From NCBI GenBank assembly GCA_002315255.1, contig DCGM01000113.1, positions 1 to 53,288 of the forward strand: a stretch of 53,288 nucleotides of DNA, written 5' to 3'. A model generated the notes under the pieces. It was not told the origin of the DNA. It did no database searches and was given only the letters and a program-made list of their open reading frames with translations. The stretch is from Lachnospiraceae bacterium UBA1778 (GTDB taxonomy: Bacteria; Bacillota; Clostridia; Lachnospirales; Lachnospiraceae). A program made the position numbers and the translations under genes. Positions within the stretch are counted from its first letter, which is position 1. Every line of letters starts with the position of its first letter. Of this stretch, positions 43,114-51,545 are shown one piece after another.

Positions 43114-44451
43114 TCAAGCACGCGGGACAGCGTCCACATCCAGGATGTTGATCCTGTTTTTCTTTAAATAGTAGGCATAAACAATGCCGGAAACAACACT
43201 GTCAAATGCATTCCCCCCGCCAAACATCAACGCGATCCCCATAAGTGTCGGTCTCCAGACTCCCGTAAGATACAGCACAAAAAACAGCCCATAGTAAATA
43301 GTATTTGTCACGATAGACTCGAACAGCATTAAGTGTGTCTTTCCTCTGCCATAGAAAGTGCTGTCGAAAACATTCTGGACCGCAAACAGCATATAGAAGC
43401 CGAGCAATGCCATCACGAGCTCATATAGTTTATCGATATCCTGAAATCCCAGTGGGAAACGCATAAACGGCTTATAAAGAGGAATCAGGACAACCCACAA
43501 AACACATACAAAGCCGGTGATTGCGAAATATCCTAATGTATTGTTTTTAACATTTCTTTCATCCTGTGCGGTTTCCTTCTTGATGAGTTCTCCCAGCTGA
43601 GTAACGGGAAGTAACAGCCACCCCCAGATAAAGTTATTGGCAACCCAGTAGGTGCCGGATTCTCCGACCATATTGACCATTCGTGACACCATCAGAATAT
43701 AAGCTATATTCCGGACGAAAGATTCCAGACCTGAGATACCGCCTGTTTTGGCAAACTCCTTTACCCAACTGAGGGAAAGCTTCTCTCTTCCAAAAACACG
43801 GCATCCGTTTTTCGAGAGAACCGCGAGAACCGCCGCAAACAAAAGTGCATTGACAATAATATTCGAAAAGCCAATCCCGTTCGGTCCTAAGTTCAAGGAG
43901 CATGACAGCCCCGATACTAAAAAAGCGTCTAAAATGATACAAAGCACAAGCCTGACCCCCGTCAGCAGGTAAACATACAGGTCTTTACCAAGCGACACTA
44001 ACGCGACCAGCGAGAAACTATAAAGAATGCCGAAAACATTGGCAATACTTTCTATCCGGATATAGGTTGCAGAGTCAGCTATCAGCTCCGGTGTGGCGGC
44101 CATCAGGGAAAGCATCGGCTCGGCAAAAACGATTATCGCTACAGCGAAAACTGAATAAATCCCAAGGGTGATCAGGAGACCGGTTCTCACGCGGTTCGTA
44201 AACTCGTCTTTATTTGAAACAACTTGACCTACAAAGAAAAAAAGCGGGAGGATGATGGCTTCATTGGCAATCTCATAAAGGAGATTTACCCAAGTCAGTT
44301 GCCCTGCAATCGAATATGCCCAGTCCCCCGGAATCTGTCCAAGCAGATACGTCCGCATGGTCGTATAGACAGTGGGGCATAGGCCCATCGCCAACAAGGC
44401 CACAAACAACCTCCAGTTGATATGCCGAAGCGATTTCAATACTTTGTCCAT
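43114..44451 (-). CDS. MATE-family multidrug/sodium antiporter
   Basis: A 445-residue membrane protein with about twelve transmembrane helices in two homologous halves, the usual length for MATE exporters. It lacks the strongest MATE motifs I know, but the pattern (helical N-terminus, ETAQD loop at the middle) fits the MatE superfamily. It would export drugs or metabolites using a cation gradient. The start follows GGAGGGG. The neighbour downstream is the broken acyltransferase gene. Confidence 0.75.
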   Translation of the reverse strand: MDKVLKSLRHINWRLFVALLAMGLCPTVYTTMRTYLLGQIPGDWAYSIAGQLTWVNLLYEIANEAIILPLFFFVGQVVSNKDEFTNRVRTGLLITLGIYSVFAVAIIVFAEPMLSLMAATPELIADSATYIRIESIANVFGILYSFSLVALVSLGKDLYVYLLTGVRLVLCIILDAFLVSGLSCSLNLGPNGIGFSNIIVNALLFAAVLAVLSKNGCRVFGREKLSLSWVKEFAKTGGISGLESFVRNIAYILMVSRMVNMVGESGTYWVANNFIWGWLLLPVTQLGELIKKETAQDERNVKNNTLGYFAITGFVCVLWVVLIPLYKPFMRFPLGFQDIDKLYELVMALLGFYMLFAVQNVFDSTFYGRGKTHLMLFESIVTNTIYYGLFFVLYLTGVWRPTLMGIALMFGGGNAFDSVVSGIVYAYYLKKNRINILDVDAVPRA

Positions 44452-44496
44452 TCACCCCTCCGCTTACTCGCTTTCTCTATTATACCACACGTAAAA

Positions 44497-44529
44497 GCTC
44501 CCCGAAAGGTTTCAAGCCCTTCGGGGAGA
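44497..44529 (-). terminator. Terminator of the 138-residue unknown gene
   Basis: CTCCCCGAAGG and CCTTTCGGGGAG pair with a 7-nt loop and are followed by CTTTTAC on the minus strand. Confidence 0.75.
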
Positions 44530-44550
44530 GATTTTATACGATATTATCTA

Positions 44551-44967
44551 TTAGTATTCTCTCAGCCGCTCGAGCATCTCGCCGACTTTCGTGATTGCCT
44601 GCTGGACCTCGGTTCGCATCTGGTTGATCCGGGACTGCATGGCCATATCGACTAGAAAACCATCAAAGAAAAAGTCTGCCACCGCGAGGAAATCATTGGA
44701 ATACTCTTCGATATTGATAACTTCGTTGATATCCGCCAGTTCATTTCGGAATATTTCCATATTTGCGCGCGCCTCATTGATATAGCGTTTCGCGTCATCG
44801 ATTTTCGAATGCTTCGCGAACGTCGTGAGAAGGCCACCGCCCAATATGTCGAAGATACCCCAGTTCCGCGCGCTGTCGAGACATTCAAGCGCTTGGCTCA
44901 GGCTGTTAAGTGTCGCTTCGCCGGCAGTTATCGCTTCCCACCGTTCTCTATCATAATCGTAATCCAT
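44551..44967 (-). CDS. Small helical protein of unknown function
   Basis: A 138-residue protein of mostly alpha-helical character. A Gly-rich segment FDILGGGLLTTFAKHSK lies near residue 42, followed by a long helix with a conserved-looking FFFDGFLVDMAMQSRINQM near residue 100. I know of no named family. The start at 44967 follows AAAGGAG. It sits next to the HNH nucleases and a MATE exporter. Confidence 0.75.
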   Translation of the reverse strand: MDYDYDRERWEAITAGEATLNSLSQALECLDSARNWGIFDILGGGLLTTFAKHSKIDDAKRYINEARANMEIFRNELADINEVINIEEYSNDFLAVADFFFDGFLVDMAMQSRINQMRTEVQQAITKVGEMLERLREY

Positions 44968-44982
44968 CTGGATCTCCTTTTC

Positions 44983-45018
44983 GCTGTTCTTGTAGCTGTT
45001 CTTGTAGCTGCTTTTGCA
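44983..45018. repeat. 12-nt x 3 tandem repeat upstream of the unknown gene
   Basis: GCTGTTCTTGTA occurs at 44983 and 44995 and as GCTGCTTTTGCA at 45007, exactly in register, in the region upstream of the 44967 start. Confidence 0.85.
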
Positions 45019-45129
45019 GCTTCTCCCACAGTATAACAGAGGATTTCGGGAGAATAAAGGACAATGCAAGCGGGATACTGGGGGATAATTCTCGGAATAG
45101 ATATTATTTCGAGATTCTTTAGTCTTTAT

Positions 45130-45957
45130 TTATAAGTGCTGATTGACCTTCAATCCCTCTCTAAATCCGTTAGGATATTCAAACATACGAGCCGCCCAAT
45201 CAAACCTCGGATTTCGATCATGAATGATAGAATGATGATTTGGGCAGACTACCATAATATTCTTCGCATCATTGTTTAAGCTTTGAGTGAATGGCACAAT
45301 ATGATGCGCATGAATGAGTTGAGAGCCATAGGGTTCCCCTATCGCCTGACCGCAAATCTGGCAACGATATCTATATAAAGACTTCAATGAATTCCCAATT
45401 GCTCTAGACAACCGGCGAACTTTCTTGAATCCTGTTTCTATTAGAATGGTTGCATTCTTATCGATAGCTAATTCGTAGTCCATCTCCGGAATCTTAACTA
45501 TCTCCTTAGTTTCCGCCACAAACTCATCATTTGATATCGTTTCTGCCAAAAGAACACCTTTCTGTGGCGTCGCATAGAGAATCAGATACTCTTTATCCGT
45601 GTCAGGAATCGATAACTGCCTTCTCGAATTGTTGGGATTTGCTTGAAACTCACGCACGAGAGAAGTTGTTTTGGGGAATTTAACCTGTAGCGCCTGCGGC
45701 AAGCCACTTCTTCCCGAGTATCGAATTTGAAGCACATCAGGATGATTTGGATAAACTCTTTGATCAAAGTTTTGGTTGATAAGTTCAACCTCGTAGAGTA
45801 TTCCATCTAAAAGAATTTTTAGCTTAAATTTCTCTCCATGCTGCGGACACATTCCTATTTTTTCACAAAAAATCCTGTGATACGCACTAGGGATACTCAT
45901 CCCTTGTGATAATAAGGACTTATCCACTTCCTTCTGCAAAAGTATCATATCTTCCAA
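45130..45957 (-). CDS. HNH endonuclease
   Basis: A 275-residue protein. The C-terminal 80 residues are an HNH nuclease: zinc-binding CQICGQ near residue 200, then HAHHIVPF and, later, ICPNHH-like VVCPNHHSIIH. The N-terminal 190 residues are of unknown fold and may recognise the DNA or a modification. Such proteins are often restriction-like defence nucleases. The start is TTG at 45957 with GGGGGG upstream; ATG at 45948 is an alternative. Codon use is AT-rich. Confidence 0.82.
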   Translation of the reverse strand: MEDMILLQKEVDKSLLSQGMSIPSAYHRIFCEKIGMCPQHGEKFKLKILLDGILYEVELINQNFDQRVYPNHPDVLQIRYSGRSGLPQALQVKFPKTTSLVREFQANPNNSRRQLSIPDTDKEYLILYATPQKGVLLAETISNDEFVAETKEIVKIPEMDYELAIDKNATILIETGFKKVRRLSRAIGNSLKSLYRYRCQICGQAIGEPYGSQLIHAHHIVPFTQSLNNDAKNIMVVCPNHHSIIHDRNPRFDWAARMFEYPNGFREGLKVNQHL

Positions 45958-46073
45958 AACTATACACCCCCCTTCAAAATCTATGATATATTAAGAAAGA
46001 AAAAAACGAATTACTAAAAAAGCATATCACATCAATTTGGTAAGTCAAAGAAAGACTAGGCATACAAAATAAC

Positions 46074-46104
46074 AAAAGGGAGATGACTGTCGCCCGCCAT
46101 CTCC
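46074..46104 (-). terminator. Terminator-like hairpin after the second HNH gene
   Basis: GGAGATG and CATCTCC pair around a 12-nt centre and are followed by CTTTTGTTATTTT on the minus strand. Confidence 0.65.
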
Positions 46105-46137
46105 TGATTATTCTTCATCTTATGAGGCAAAACATCA

Positions 46138-47121
46138 TTATCCTTTTGCCTCCTTAATTAAATTATTCTCTAATCCCTTAAAAACTTGGTCATACTCATA
46201 ATACTCTGTCTGAAAAACTTTTTGCACTTTTTTCCCCGCATCAGTATTCGTTAAAGCAAGCTCATTTAGATGCAAAGTGTTATGCCCACCAAGGTCACTT
46301 TCTCTAGGTTCTTTGATGCCACTTGTAAATAGCCCCCCTTTAGTTTCAAAGTAATCTTCGCGGTAGTAAATGTCATAACCAGAAATATATCCACTCTTCA
46401 AAAAATATGCTGACAAATAGGTGTTTAGCAAAATACATTTATCGAGGAGTTCTTCGCTGTCATCTCTTAATGGCATATCATAATCTGATACAGTAATGGA
46501 GATCTCATCTCGATAATGAAAACCAAGCACGTCAAATGCTCCTATTGGTCTAAAGGAAATGTTTTCTTCGCAAAAAATCTCTTGAATAAAATCTATCAGT
46601 GCGCCATTAGTAACTGCTTTTAAGTAAATAAAAATGGTACCAACAAAGCGCTTTTTGTTCTGGATGCCCTTCAGCGACTTAAAAAGTCGAATGCCAGCAG
46701 CAGAATCAAATAAATCTGGTTGATTAAACTCCTGAGAATCTTGGTTCTCTTTTTTGCTCTTTTCCCGAATCTCATAGTGATTCTGAACCTTAATGATTTC
46801 AAAAGAGATTCCATTTGCATTGAAACACGGGAAGCGATCTGCTTTCTCGTCATTCGTAGCGATATGACAGCAAATCAGATTATGCTCGGCCGTCACTCCA
46901 CCTTTACTTTGCGGAAGAATGTGGTCAACATTCCACCCATACTCACTATTGCGGTCATCATATGCCCCTTTAGCAATTACCCTTCCAGCATAATCTTTCA
47001 CTTTGGATTCCTTGCCAAAGGACTTATTCCAGAGACGCATAGCGGTTTCACGGTTTAGGTCCATCGTCTTTTTTTCGATCTTTTCCATAATTCGATTACG
47101 GAAAGATGCTTGTGCCTCCAT
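46138..47121 (-). CDS. HNH endonuclease with large C-terminal domain
   Basis: A 327-residue protein. The HNH motif is near the N-terminus: WNVDHILPQSKGG (residues 62-74), then NLICCHIATNDEKAD. The remaining 230 residues carry an unknown, mostly alpha/beta domain. This layout, with MDLNRETAMRLW at the start, recurs in Lachnospiraceae as I remember, without a known function. The start is uncertain because no ribosome site precedes any of the candidates at 47121, 47088 or 47064. It is not related to Cas9, although it shares the HNH fold. AT-rich codon use suggests transfer. Confidence 0.8.
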   Translation of the reverse strand: MEAQASFRNRIMEKIEKKTMDLNRETAMRLWNKSFGKESKVKDYAGRVIAKGAYDDRNSEYGWNVDHILPQSKGGVTAEHNLICCHIATNDEKADRFPCFNANGISFEIIKVQNHYEIREKSKKENQDSQEFNQPDLFDSAAGIRLFKSLKGIQNKKRFVGTIFIYLKAVTNGALIDFIQEIFCEENISFRPIGAFDVLGFHYRDEISITVSDYDMPLRDDSEELLDKCILLNTYLSAYFLKSGYISGYDIYYREDYFETKGGLFTSGIKEPRESDLGGHNTLHLNELALTNTDAGKKVQKVFQTEYYEYDQVFKGLENNLIKEAKG

Positions 47122-47405
47122 AGATGAGTCAGTTTTGAAAAAGCATGTAACCGGCCATAGGGCGACCTATTGCTATGAACCTCAAAGGGTGATCCTCATA
47201 ATAGCATTCCAGAAGATCAGTCGGTTAATTTTCGATAAACGAAAATGGTCAGTTTTACAAAACTGCAATTCTATCTTAACCTATCTGTCAGCAATACGCA
47301 ATCCTCATTTTCCAAAAGAACGCTTTCTTCTTTCTTGAGAAAAACTATCATCCCCCGCTTCTGTTTTCACTATAGCGAGGGATGTTAAGTTCCCTAATCC
47401 CTTTC

Positions 47406-47713
47406 TTACACCGCCACATTACAGATCTCGCACCCGTCCCGGATCTCCCGGATTTCGACGCCGGACAGCGTTTTTCCGACGACGAATCCACTTACTTCCA
47501 AATCTGTTCGCCGCACTTCGGGCAGACATCCATGTTTTCGTCAACCTTCGTCCCGCAATATACACAATACCGGCTGTCCGTATCGAGCGGATCATAGGTG
47601 GTCGGAATCACATCATAATCCACACCCGGATTCTCTAAAGAAAGCTGCTCCGACCGCTCCAGATATTCCGTTCTATCTGCCTCTTGAATGCTGTTTTTCG
47701 TAAAAGAATCCCC
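47406..47713 (-). pseudogene. Decayed zinc-ribbon protein gene
   Basis: The frame ending at 47492 contains SRYCVYCGTKVDENMDVCPK followed by CGEQIWK, a clear two-CxxC zinc ribbon, and reaches back to a stop at 47714 without any ATG, GTG or TTG near its start except an internal GTG. A second frame, to 47406, ends in IREIRDGCEICNVAV and overlaps it. Together they look like one gene broken by a frameshift and loss of its start. A -10-like TATAAT lies at 47741-47746. Confidence 0.45.
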
Positions 47714-47798
47714 TTAGGGACTCCCTGCTTTCTTTTCTTTATTATAACCAGAGAAAATGTACAAAAAAAGCGGTCTAAGGGCGGAATAAAAATCTGTA

Positions 47799-47827
47799 TT
47801 TACATTATTACTGTTTCGTAATATGTT
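47799..47827 (+). promoter_or_regulatory. Promoter of the 58-residue protein gene
   Basis: TTTACA (47799-47804) and TATGTT (47822-47827) with a 17-nt spacer, about 100 nt before the start. Confidence 0.55.
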
Positions 47828-47924
47828 TTTTATGTGCTTTGATCAGATATCTGGCTTTTTAATAACTCTGCCATTTAAAGAACATTCAACCTGATATATC
47901 AATCTATCCGCAGGAGGACTAACG

Positions 47925-48101
47925 ATGGGAAACAGCATTTTTGATTACGACGACGGTGATCTGCTCTTCTCGGTTTCGGGAAATATGGCGATCGATTCGG
48001 ATGGCGACATGATGATGCGCTGTGGCGACCATATGGCCATGGATATGGATACGGGTGAATTACATTTCGTTTCGGATTGGCCGGAGGACGAGGACAAATA
48101 A
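47925..48101 (+). CDS. Small acidic protein of unknown function
   Basis: A 58-residue protein, too short for most gene callers. It starts at an ATG with CAGGAGG nine bases upstream. It is rich in Asp, Glu, Met and Gly, with repeated Asp-Gly and Asp-Met pairs (FDYDDGD, DSDGDMMM, MDMDTGE) that look like beta-hairpins or metal ligands. It has its own promoter and terminator, so it is very probably real. I cannot name a family. Confidence 0.7.
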   Translation: MGNSIFDYDDGDLLFSVSGNMAIDSDGDMMMRCGDHMAMDMDTGELHFVSDWPEDEDK

Positions 48102-48144
48102 CGCTTTCTCCGGTGAGTTACGCTCAAATAACCATACAAAGTTT

Positions 48145-48190
48145 AAACCGCTGCAGCCCTTATTTTATAAGGGTTACAGCGGTTTTTACC
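48145..48190 (+). terminator. Terminator of the 58-residue protein gene
   Basis: AAACCGCTGCAGCCCTT and AAGGGTTACAGCGGTTT pair with a 7-nt loop, followed by TTTTT within the stem end and TTACC. Confidence 0.85.
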
Positions 48191-48255
48191 AACACGTTTT
48201 GTCCTATCTCTCCCTATATCTCTGTTTTTACGGGTTTGAGGCGGTTTTTATCTTC

Positions 48256-50241
48256 TTACAGCAGCGCTTTCCCTGCATCCTCTACTGTCGCGAACGGGCC
48301 CGGGATCACGTTGATTCCGCGGTGATTGCCGAAGTAGTCGCGGTCGAAGGTGATCGGCGTGCCGTCCGGGTTCTCGAAATACTGCTCCGGCTCAAAGGCC
48401 TGTCCGAGCGTCTCCGTGTCAATCATAGCGCCCTTCACGCTGGAAAGATTCTTAAAAAGATCGCTGTCCAGGTAAAGCTTTCCGTCTTTTTCGACTAAGT
48501 CGATTTTCACGTGACCGCAGTCCGGGACGAAAGCATTGAACTCTTTCTCGTAAACGCCGGCACCGTTAAAGTAGGCGTTTCCGGAAATCCAGACCGGGCG
48601 ATGGGCCATCTGATACGGTTCGAGCCCGCGCATATCCGGGAAACCGTCGAAGATAAAGGGCTGCAGCCACTCTGCTTCAGTCGGATAGCCGTTCCAGACA
48701 TGCGTGCCAACCTTGCGGTTATGCGCATCGGGACCGTCCGAGCTTCCCTGCGGGTCGAAATCTTCGGTCGGCCACTTCTGGACGAAAATATTATTGTAGA
48801 AACGGTTGTCACCGTGAAGGATCGTCATAAAGCCCATCACTTCGGTGCGATGGCGCATATGGTACGGAGTGTAACGCGTGCCCGTGCCGCCGCCGACCGC
48901 TGTGAAAGCGCCGCAGATTAAGTTGTGGACCATCGCCACGCCCTCAGTGGCAATGCGCAGGCTCGCGTCGGAGAGCAGCACATTGTTATCGATCAACGTC
49001 GGCCCATGCCCGACTTCGACAAAAATATCCTGCGAAATCATACCGCCCGGAAGCGACTGTGCGAACTCCGGCCGCTGGTTATTATATAAAAGATTCTGCG
49101 AAATGCGGGTGCCCTGCGCCTCCCAATCGCACCAGATGCCCATCGTGCAGTCGTGGATATGGTTCCGCCGCATGATGACGTCGATCGCCGCATGCATCTT
49201 AATTCCCGAAATCTCCGCGCCGCCCAGCTGCATCATGTTATTGATATGGTGGATATGGTTGTCCTCGATGATGCTGAAAACGCCGCCCATACGGCCAATG
49301 ATGCCGCCCTGCTCGCAGTGATGAATATTGTTCCGACGGATGATGTGGCTTCCGACCTTCTCTTTCACCCAGCCGTGATACTGGCCGCGGCAGACCGCAT
49401 CGCGCTCCATCTGCGTCGGGCTTTTCACATATTTGTACGTAAAATAGTGGTCATTCTCCGGATCATAATACTTTCCGAGGCCGATGCCGGAGCACTTCGA
49501 GTTCGAAATGTCGCAGTCCTCGATGATCCAGCCTTTCGACCAGTGCGGTCCGATCATGCAGTCCTGAAAGGCTGCCGGCGGCGCCCAGGTAGTAGCCGCC
49601 ATCGTTACGGTAAAGCCGCTGACCGTAATATAGCTGATGCCGGTGACCGACGGCATAAAGCATTCGCGGCGCACATTGATTTCCACCGTCTCCCGGTTCG
49701 GATCCGCGCCCTGGAAATTACAGTAAAAGACCGTCTCATCCCGGTCATAATCCTGCTCCGCATACCATTTAAGCTTCGACTCCTCCGGCCGCCAGCTGTA
49801 CGGCCATACTTCGCCGGCAATGCACTCCTCGAGCGTGACAGCTTCATAGAGCATCTGTCCGTTCAGATAAACTGCGCCTGTATGCTTGTCAGGCGTCGCG
49901 AAATACCAGTCGCCATAAACGAGCGTCGTGTACGGATTATAGGCGCCGAAAATGCGGTTACTCACGCGGGCCGTCCACACATTGTCCGCGGTCTTCTCCC
50001 AGCCGGTCAGAAGCTCCGCGCCCGAAATCACCGCTTTCAGCGGCTCAATGCTCCGATATGTGATCCGCGCATCCTCGGTGCCCGCGTTCTTCGGGTCGAC
50101 ATATTCACGGTAAATGCCCGGATAAACGAGCACCTCATCGCCCGGCTGAGCGATCTTCGCAGCATCTGAAATAAAGCGGAACGGCATAGACTCCGAACCG
50201 TTTCCCTCGCGTCCGGCGTTCTGGTTGACATAAATCTTCAT
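48256..50241 (-). CDS. Right-handed beta-helix glycosidase-like protein (GH141-like)
   Basis: A 661-residue protein without a signal peptide. The opening GDEVLVYPGIYREYVDP and ARITYRSIEP is typical of DUF1565/GH141 beta-helices, which include an alpha-L-fucosidase and a xylanase. Rungs of IIEDC, RRNNIHHC and EDNHIHHI repeat through residues 225-440. The gene has a GGAGG site and stands alone. A role in trimming complex pectin side chains would fit the rhamnose isomerase and GH28-like genes. Confidence 0.72.
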   Translation of the reverse strand: MKIYVNQNAGREGNGSESMPFRFISDAAKIAQPGDEVLVYPGIYREYVDPKNAGTEDARITYRSIEPLKAVISGAELLTGWEKTADNVWTARVSNRIFGAYNPYTTLVYGDWYFATPDKHTGAVYLNGQMLYEAVTLEECIAGEVWPYSWRPEESKLKWYAEQDYDRDETVFYCNFQGADPNRETVEINVRRECFMPSVTGISYITVSGFTVTMAATTWAPPAAFQDCMIGPHWSKGWIIEDCDISNSKCSGIGLGKYYDPENDHYFTYKYVKSPTQMERDAVCRGQYHGWVKEKVGSHIIRRNNIHHCEQGGIIGRMGGVFSIIEDNHIHHINNMMQLGGAEISGIKMHAAIDVIMRRNHIHDCTMGIWCDWEAQGTRISQNLLYNNQRPEFAQSLPGGMISQDIFVEVGHGPTLIDNNVLLSDASLRIATEGVAMVHNLICGAFTAVGGGTGTRYTPYHMRHRTEVMGFMTILHGDNRFYNNIFVQKWPTEDFDPQGSSDGPDAHNRKVGTHVWNGYPTEAEWLQPFIFDGFPDMRGLEPYQMAHRPVWISGNAYFNGAGVYEKEFNAFVPDCGHVKIDLVEKDGKLYLDSDLFKNLSSVKGAMIDTETLGQAFEPEQYFENPDGTPITFDRDYFGNHRGINVIPGPFATVEDAGKALL

Positions 50242-50396
50242 AGGACTTTTCCTCCCAGGGTGAGTTTTTCGTTCATTTTTCGGTTCTCGAAAAGGTATTC
50301 ATCATCTGCCCTTCGGGCTTTTTCTATCGCTCTTCTGCCCGAAAAAAAACCGAATCATCTACTAGTGATTATAGACAGAAGCGGAGCCAAAAATCA

Positions 50397-50456
50397 AGCA
50401 TTAATCGTGGGAAGAAATGCTACTCGCGGGAAAGAGATGCTACTCGCGGGAAATCA
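50397..50456 (-). repeat. 20-nt duplication of the XRE-AbrB gene 3' end
   Basis: Units at 50417-50436 and 50437-50456 are nearly identical (period 20 nt) and include the TAG stop of the XRE-AbrB gene; a degenerate third copy extends to about 50397. Confidence 0.75.
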
Positions 50457-50868
50457 TCTCATTCATCATCTTTATATACGCTTCGAACTTCTCCGCGTCG
50501 ATCAGCGCGAGTCCTTCTTCATCGCTCAACGCAACGAGCCGCGTGCCGTCCTTATAGCCTAAAAGCTCGCGTGCCCCTTTCGGGATAACGATCTGCCCGC
50601 GTTCGTTCATTGTGACCACTCCCCAGATATTCTTTCCCTTCGGGGCCGGCGGCAGCACGCCGATGCTTTCGACCTGCTCCGTCCTAATCAGGCTGTCAAT
50701 GCTCACGCCGTACACGTCTGCGAGAAGGCTGCATTTTTCGATATCCGGAATCGTCGCGCCGGACTCCCATTTCGCATATGCCTGCCGCGAAATGCCGATC
50801 TTTTCCGCTATCTGTTCCTGCGAAAAACCATTGATGTTACGAAGCATGATCAGGTTATCTTTTAACAT
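50440..50868 (-). CDS. XRE helix-turn-helix plus AbrB-domain regulator
   Basis: A 142-residue fused regulator. Residues 1-60 are an XRE helix-turn-helix (SQEQIAEKIGISRQAYAKWE), and residues 80-125 an AbrB/SpoVT swapped-hairpin domain (VVTMNERGQIVIPKGARELL). It probably controls the ABC-2 exporter genes just upstream. The start follows AAAGGA, 21 nt beyond the permease stop. The 3' end, including the stop codon, is duplicated downstream. Confidence 0.88.
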   Translation of the reverse strand: MLKDNLIMLRNINGFSQEQIAEKIGISRQAYAKWESGATIPDIEKCSLLADVYGVSIDSLIRTEQVESIGVLPPAPKGKNIWGVVTMNERGQIVIPKGARELLGYKDGTRLVALSDEEGLALIDAEKFEAYIKMMNEMISRE

Positions 50869-50891
50869 ATCCGTCCTTTCTGTCAGTGCTT

Positions 50892-51545
50892 TTACAAATC
50901 GATCTCCTCGAACCGCTTACACGAAACCCGGTAGGCGATCCATGTCAATATCCCATAAACCGCGAACCCTCCGGCCACCAGGCCGATCTGCAGTCCAAGA
51001 TGGTCCGCGCCGAACGCATTGACGGCAGACATTCCCGGGAAATAGTGAAGCGCTTCCGCGGCAAGGATCACAAGGAAACAGACGATGATGTACGTCACGA
51101 ACGGCCGTCCGAATTTATATGCGGTCTTAAAGAAGCCGCCGACGAAAATTGAATTAAAAAGCGCGAAAATGAGAAGGGCTGCCGAAAGCGCGAAGCCGTT
51201 CGCGTTCATGAGCGCATTGTCACGGTAGGCTGCGGCGGACACGAGCACCGTCTGCCGGAAAACAGCCACCGCTGCCATGAGAAGAAACGCGCAGAGTTCA
51301 ATGAAGCAGACGAACAGGAACTTTCCCCTCACGACGTCGCGCTTCGCAAACGGAAGGAGCGCCGAGAAGAGGATGTCGTTATTTTCGCGGACGCTCTGGA
51401 AACTCTGGAAGAGGCCGAGCGTCACAAAGAACGCGCCGCAGAGAACCGGATAGCCCGGGAGGAAAAACATGAAGCCAAAAAAGATAAAGAGGTACGAAAG
51501 GATATGCGCGCTTAGCTTGAGTTCTTTTCGGAAAAGGTTATGCAT
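50892..51545 (-). CDS. ABC-2 type exporter permease
   Basis: A 217-residue protein with about six transmembrane segments, the membrane partner of the ATPase encoded next to it. The start MHNLFRKELKLSAH at 51545 follows GGAGGG and overlaps the ATPase stop by 8 nt; the long upstream frame is rejected. It would export an antimicrobial peptide, lipid or drug. It shares an operon with the ATPase and the XRE-AbrB regulator. Confidence 0.85.
   Translation of the reverse strand: MHNLFRKELKLSAHILSYLFIFFGFMFFLPGYPVLCGAFFVTLGLFQSFQSVRENNDILFSALLPFAKRDVVRGKFLFVCFIELCAFLLMAAVAVFRQTVLVSAAAYRDNALMNANGFALSAALLIFALFNSIFVGGFFKTAYKFGRPFVTYIIVCFLVILAAEALHYFPGMSAVNAFGADHLGLQIGLVAGGFAVYGILTWIAYRVSCKRFEEIDL

Noticed and set aside
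46138..47121. Possible Cas9 or IscB remnant because of the HNH motif
   Set aside because: There is no RuvC part, arginine-rich bridge helix or guide RNA, and the C-terminal domain is unrelated.
49153..50169. 338-codon plus-strand frame opposite the GH141-like gene
   Set aside because: It mirrors the beta-helix gene codons, has an Asp/Ala/Arg-rich composition and no ribosome site.
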